Source: Epiperipatus broadwayi
Taxonomy: Eukaryota; Onychophora; Udeonychophora; Euonychophora; Peripatidae
Direction of reading: 5' to 3'
DNA length: 64,000 bases
NCBI GenBank assembly: GCA_028023455.1
Contig: JAQFVV010000022.1
Location: 8,513,100-8,577,099, forward strand
The notes beneath the pieces are model-generated. The model was not told the origin of the DNA. It worked only from the letters and a program-made list of their open reading frames with translations, and did no database searches. Numbering within the stretch: position 1 is the stretch's first letter; each line of letters opens with the position of its first letter. The position numbers and the translations under genes were made by a program. Of the stretch, positions 59,950 through 64,000 are shown in pieces.

Positions 59950-60245
59950 GCATTTCAATTGGATGGATGGTTGAAGAGTTGGAAGGTGGAGTAGATTGAA
60001 GCCTGTCCATTAAAGTATGAGGTTTGGCTATCTTAATATATATCTGAGCACTTATAGCATAGATGTGTAGAGATGGTAATCTGGACCAACTGATGATTGC
60101 TGGTTTAGCATGAAATACGTATATTGGTGATTATTTATCTTTTCAACATATATGTATTCATGTGTATCAGTGGTATGAGATAGTGTGGAGAGTGGTGGGT
60201 CGTGTGAAAGTCTGTGCTCATATACCCTATATATATATAAATTAT
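59950..60245 (+). repeat. Family B element, complete single (non-palindromic) unit
   Basis: It reads in order GGATGGTTGAAGAGTTGGAA, GTAGATTGAAGCCTGTCC, GGCTATCTTAATATATAT, GTAATCTGGACCAACTGATG, TTGGTGATTATTTATC, TGTATCAGTGGTATGAGAT, and ends GTCTGTGCTCATATACCCTA. It holds every family B landmark once, so it may be the ancestral unit from which the hairpins arose. Its last 70 bp can be read as box A (TGAGATAGTGTGGAGAGT) and a weak box B (CTGTGCTCATATACC). Confidence 0.75.
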
Positions 60246-60249
60246 GCAA

Positions 60250-60945
60250 TTGCTAAACATATATGATCAAAATAGGCTATAACATTATGTGCACTAATAT
60301 AAATAATTCTAATTTGATGCTTCGATTTTTACCTTTATTTTTTTTTATAAACTTTTATGTGTACGAAAAAAAACAAACTTTTTTATTATTTCAAAAGCAA
60401 TAGCTATTTTTTTTTAAAAAAATTCTGACACTTTCTGAAACGCCAAAAAAATAAAATAAAACAAACTTCATTTACCTTGGCTTTATAGGGCAATGAGAAT
60501 AGACTTCTACTTAATATCAGGCATGTCTCAGGAACCATCTTTGCATTTAGTAATTACATAAATTCCATTACTGAGAACATAGTTTTCAGATTACGTTTTA
60601 CTCTTCTACATTTATTGAGCTTATAGATAATCACAGATCATCTGCTCTACTATGATAATGTAAAAACAAAACAGGTATTTCTGTTTTCTCTTTTAAATTC
60701 TTTATTCTCTAGTATTAGTGCTTCAATTTTTCACTGATATTGAACTTGGTATTGTTTTTCCAGTTGTTCTAATTTTAACTAATACTGATACCTAAAAGAA
60801 TGTTTATAATAAATACTTTAATTAATATCCCCCCCCCCAGCACCACCAACAACAACAACAATAAAAAGTCTATTAGAGCTTTTCCATTATAGTCAAAAAT
60901 ATTGAATAGTAAATAAAAATATGTATAATCAAAACTGATTTGATC
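60250..60945. other. AT-rich DNA, nothing recognised
   Basis: A C run with CAC/CAA repeats lies at about 60830-60862. No gene was seen. Confidence 0.4.
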
Positions 60946-60949
60946 ACTA

Positions 60950-61035
60950 TTTGTCTGAAGATTTGTAATGATGGTATATTATTAGATGTGATATGTTGAA
61001 CTATTTCCATCATCTATGAGTCAATGTTGAATATA
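60950..61035 (-). repeat. SINE G tail fragment
   Basis: CTGAAGATTTGTAATGATGG and GTTGAACTATTTCCATCATC, then AATGTTGAATAT, follow the minus-strand order of the family G tail seen at 48.13-48.21 kb. Confidence 0.6.
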
Positions 61036-61119
61036 TAGAAAATTTGAAACTTTGTTTAAACTTTCCAAATACAAACAACTTGTTAGTAACAACACACAAC
61101 TAGATAACACAGGTTATTA

Positions 61120-61170
61120 ATTACACAACGTTTCGAGTATTATTATTATCCACTCTTCTTCAGGTGTTGC
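61120..61170 (-). repeat. PLE-like terminal signature
   Basis: The minus strand reads ACCTGAAGAAGAGTGG, a TAATAA run, then ATACTCGAAACGTTGTG. GAGT/ACTC can pair across the run. CTGAAGA ... CGAAACGTTG is the form I know from PLE terminal repeats. No PLE coding sequence adjoins it. Confidence 0.55.
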
Positions 61171-61289
61171 TGGCCTATATGCACAATGACAATATTCACT
61201 TAGATATGTTGTTAATGTGCATTCAGAATGACTGTAATTGTATCTCACCATGTGGCCATACTACAAAGGTAACATCTACACATCAAAGC

Positions 61290-61360
61290 CACACTTTAGG
61301 TGGACATGGAGTAGTATTATGGCTGTGGGTTCAAGTTCTTTCATGTAAATGTTGCTGAGC
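61290..61360 (+). repeat. tRNA-like SINE head
   Basis: GGTGGACATGGAGTAGTATT resembles box A and GTGGGTTCAAGTTCTTTC is a good box B, at shorter spacing than in a tRNA. It may be the head of a SINE whose end carries the signature at 61.13 kb. Confidence 0.45.
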
Positions 61361-62035
61361 AAGGGTGACGGTGATGATCACATGGCCATCCCTTGATTTT
61401 GTTGGAAGAATTCTGAGTTATATTGAAAGTATGTTGTTATGTTAATAATTCCATTATACTATCAATAGGTAAAGCTGTTCTAGTTTGCAGACTATTATCA
61501 TCATATAACTTTTTCCTTACAATAGACAATGCTTCATCACATGATACATTTGTAAACAGACTTTCCACAACAAAGCTTATCAATATGTCAGTTCTTTCCA
61601 TTGTCTAAATTAGTTTAAAATAATCCATAAAATAAAATCATATAATGCAAATCTGTTTTGGGATGGTATGATGATGAAATCTAAAAATTATTAAGACAAT
61701 AAATGTTTGTCGAATATATATTTTATCTTGAAAATAAAAATTAACCAACTATGTCAATTGCTAAAATCTGGTGGGAAAGTAAATGATCAAATCATAGAAA
61801 AACTCCGATTTGAGGAATAAAACAAAAGATAGGAGTTATTTTTGGTACTTAAAATATAAAATTTAAAAGTGCCAATTGCTTGTTTCACTGGAAAAAAATT
61901 TATTAAAAATATGATTTAATGGAAGGCGAGTATAAATAGGCTAAATTTTTTCATGTAAAATATAATCTGTAAAATCTTTGAAACATTTGCTAATTGAATT
62001 CATGCCAGTTTGATTTTTAATATGGCTAAGTAGGA
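61361..62035. other. AT-rich DNA, nothing recognised
   Basis: A 61-codon frame (61423-61608) has no recognisable motif. Confidence 0.4.
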
Positions 62036-62039
62036 TAGA

Positions 62040-62280
62040 CAGAAGTTTCTGTTCTTCAACCCCACAGCATAATAATCTCCATCTTCATCATATGTGCTAA
62101 GGGCACCTAGCCATTATAGGGATGGAAGATATTCCTGTTACAGATATGCTGCATTGATATTTCAACTGCAGAGATGCTACCTGTCCTAAGAAGACCCGCC
62201 ACCATGAATGATGCCAAATGGCATGCTTTACAGTAACTGTAGGTAAAAATTCTGCAGACAACTGCAAAGAGCTCTAAAAA
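62040..62280. other. GC-richer island of unknown nature
   Basis: Compared with its flanks this stretch is less AT-rich. A plus frame broken by stops reads GHLAIIGMEDIPVTDMLH, a stop, then YFNCRDATCPKKTRHHE and MACFTVTVGKNSADNCKEL. The cysteines suggest decayed coding sequence, possibly from a mobile element, but I recognise no family. Confidence 0.4.
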
Positions 62281-64000
62281 ACTTTAATTCCTAAATCTAA
62301 AGATATAGCTATGATATAAATTTAAATGAACATTCCAAGTAAAGTTTAATTTCTAAAATCTTTGTCTAACCTTTTTGTTGTTGGCAGCCATATTGTATTT
62401 TTGAAAACTTTGACTTAATACATATTTTTTATGATAACTTCACTTTGCATTTCAAGTGATATATGTTATTAAAAAAGTGATATACCAAGGAATGTAATAA
62501 AATTGGAAAAATAGACATTATATATTCAAAATAATAAAAAAAATAAGATTTTTATAATTTTACTAATAGGATCATTAAATTCCTTATAAAATTTCCAATA
62601 AAATAGTATATCACATGATTTATCTAAGATAGTCCATTCCAAAATATTTAAAAATAAATATTATTTTTCATTTTTCTAGAAATGCTATACCTATTTCTTT
62701 CTTATTAGGTATCTGTATAATCAGTGAAAAGACAGTAATAGAAAAGAACAAGTCTAAAATAGTCTTTACGTAATAAATGGCTCAGATACAATAGATGTGA
62801 AGGTAAACAGAAAAAAAAGTAATTAAATGTTATTGCAATTATACAGCAAAAAATAAACTTAAAATTTAAAATGTTAATGTAACTTATCTATTAGAACTAT
62901 TCATAACTCCTCATCAATTATAAAGTCAAAGCAACAATGTATGAGGATGTTGCAGAAACTGGCATATCAGATAGCACTCCTAAGAATAAAGATAACTGAG
63001 GTGAAGTTTGTAAAGTGCCTTACCGATTTCAGTTTGTGTCTATTCAGCATGCTATAATCAATAAAACTTTCACACCTTTTTTTCTAGATAGGCAACACAA
63101 AATTTTCTTTTTGAATATTATGAAACTACTGAGAGCACAAATTGAGTAAACAGATGTCAAAAGTTGTACTTTTATCTATGAAAAACTATATGGTACACAT
63201 GGACATTATAGCTATTTGCTCAGATCCATAATTTGATCCCAGTTCCTAATAGCTATCGGCTGCAGAACCATTATTTGAAATCTCATTATGGGTTTTGAAT
63301 GATATTACTAAATGTTACTGTAATTGGTAAATTTCTTAATAGTTTTATCAACTAAACTTCTCTATGTATTTGATACACAGCTCTAAAGTTTACATCGCAA
63401 TGGTCATGTTTATATATATATAATTGTGGCCACCCATATATATTTAATTGGTCTAAATTTTATTGCAATTTTTATTTTTAATATTTGAATTTTTTTTTAT
63501 TGTTAAAATATAGACAAAGAAATATCATAAGTGATTTTTTCCATTCATTTTTCTATAAAATAATAACTTAAAAAAATGCTTGCGAGTGACTGAAAATCTA
63601 TAATAACGTTCGAATGCCTAAATAAACCAAATTCATCACAAAAAAAGATCGTGCGGCAAAGATAATCTCTATATTTATGAGCAAAGATCTGTTAATTCTT
63701 TTTTTAAATTTTTTATAGACATTATAATTACTTTTATTTTTAAGAAATCATTAGTAAAATTATAAAATAAACTTACTTTGTAAGCTTCATGAAGAAAAAT
63801 TGTGAACAATGTGTGGATCCATTGACTAAACATTACCCTCCGATATACATTTTTTGGTAACCATTAGACTGGAAGAATAACAAAAATGAAAAACTTTTTT
63901 TAAAAAAGTACTATTTAGAAAAACTATCATAAAATTTTTATTTTTTATCGTAGAAATTATTTTTTTTACATTAACTGAAAGAAAAATAGCCGTTGAAGTG
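62281..64000. other. AT-rich DNA, nothing recognised
   Basis: No gene, RNA or shared repeat was noticed up to the window end. A T7A6 palindrome is near 63896-63908. Confidence 0.4.

Overview
This window looks like intergenic or intronic DNA from an animal genome, most likely an invertebrate. It is very AT-rich, has many A/T homopolymers and microsatellites, and holds no long open reading frame. Almost everything recognisable is transposable-element debris: Penelope-like elements (PLEs) with GIY-YIG endonucleases, RTE-type LINEs, tRNA-derived SINEs, and a large number of hairpin (inverted-repeat) elements. I cannot name the species. The repeat content fits many invertebrate lineages and I did not recognise a lineage-diagnostic family.

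Layout. 0-0.7 kb: a head-to-head inverted pair of PLE reverse-transcriptase fragments. 4-4.6 kb: a mosaic hairpin element (family AC). 5.6-9.5 kb: one old RTE LINE on the minus strand, split by a family AC element (6.06-6.59 kb) and by a fresh 831-bp palindromic composite (7.65-8.48 kb) with a 13-bp target-site duplication. 9.6-15.6 kb: a dense cluster of hairpin elements of families D, B and AC, plus SINE copies. 15.8-35 kb: mostly unassigned AT-rich DNA with two LINE 3' fragments (18.2-18.6, 19.7-20.1), hairpins at 20.9-21.2, 21.9-22.7 and 28.0-28.2 kb, and scattered tRNA-like SINEs. 35-41.4 kb: hairpin families E, B, AC, F and D. 42.1-42.9 and 45.6-46.1 kb: two PLE endonuclease relics in opposite orientation. 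48-54 kb: SINEs and three LINE fragments, including the best-preserved RTE C-terminus (53.3-53.6 kb). 55.0-55.9 kb: the only candidate for host coding sequence, a possible last exon ending in a GPI-anchor or membrane tail, with a CTCF-like motif 0.6 kb beyond its stop. 56-64 kb: more repeats and unassigned DNA.

How the parts relate. No host pathway is visible. The mobile elements form a plausible mobilisation network: PLEs and RTE LINEs supply reverse transcriptase and endonuclease, while hairpin families and SINEs are non-autonomous passengers. Many hairpin elements and PLE-like ends carry the same short signature: CTGA(A/T)GA, a small hairpin, then GAAAC or a close variant. It resembles the catalytic core of a hammerhead ribozyme, which is known from PLEs. 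One copy (38.18 kb) matches the core without any extra base. This signature and the fresh 7.65-8.48 kb composite are the most interesting observations.
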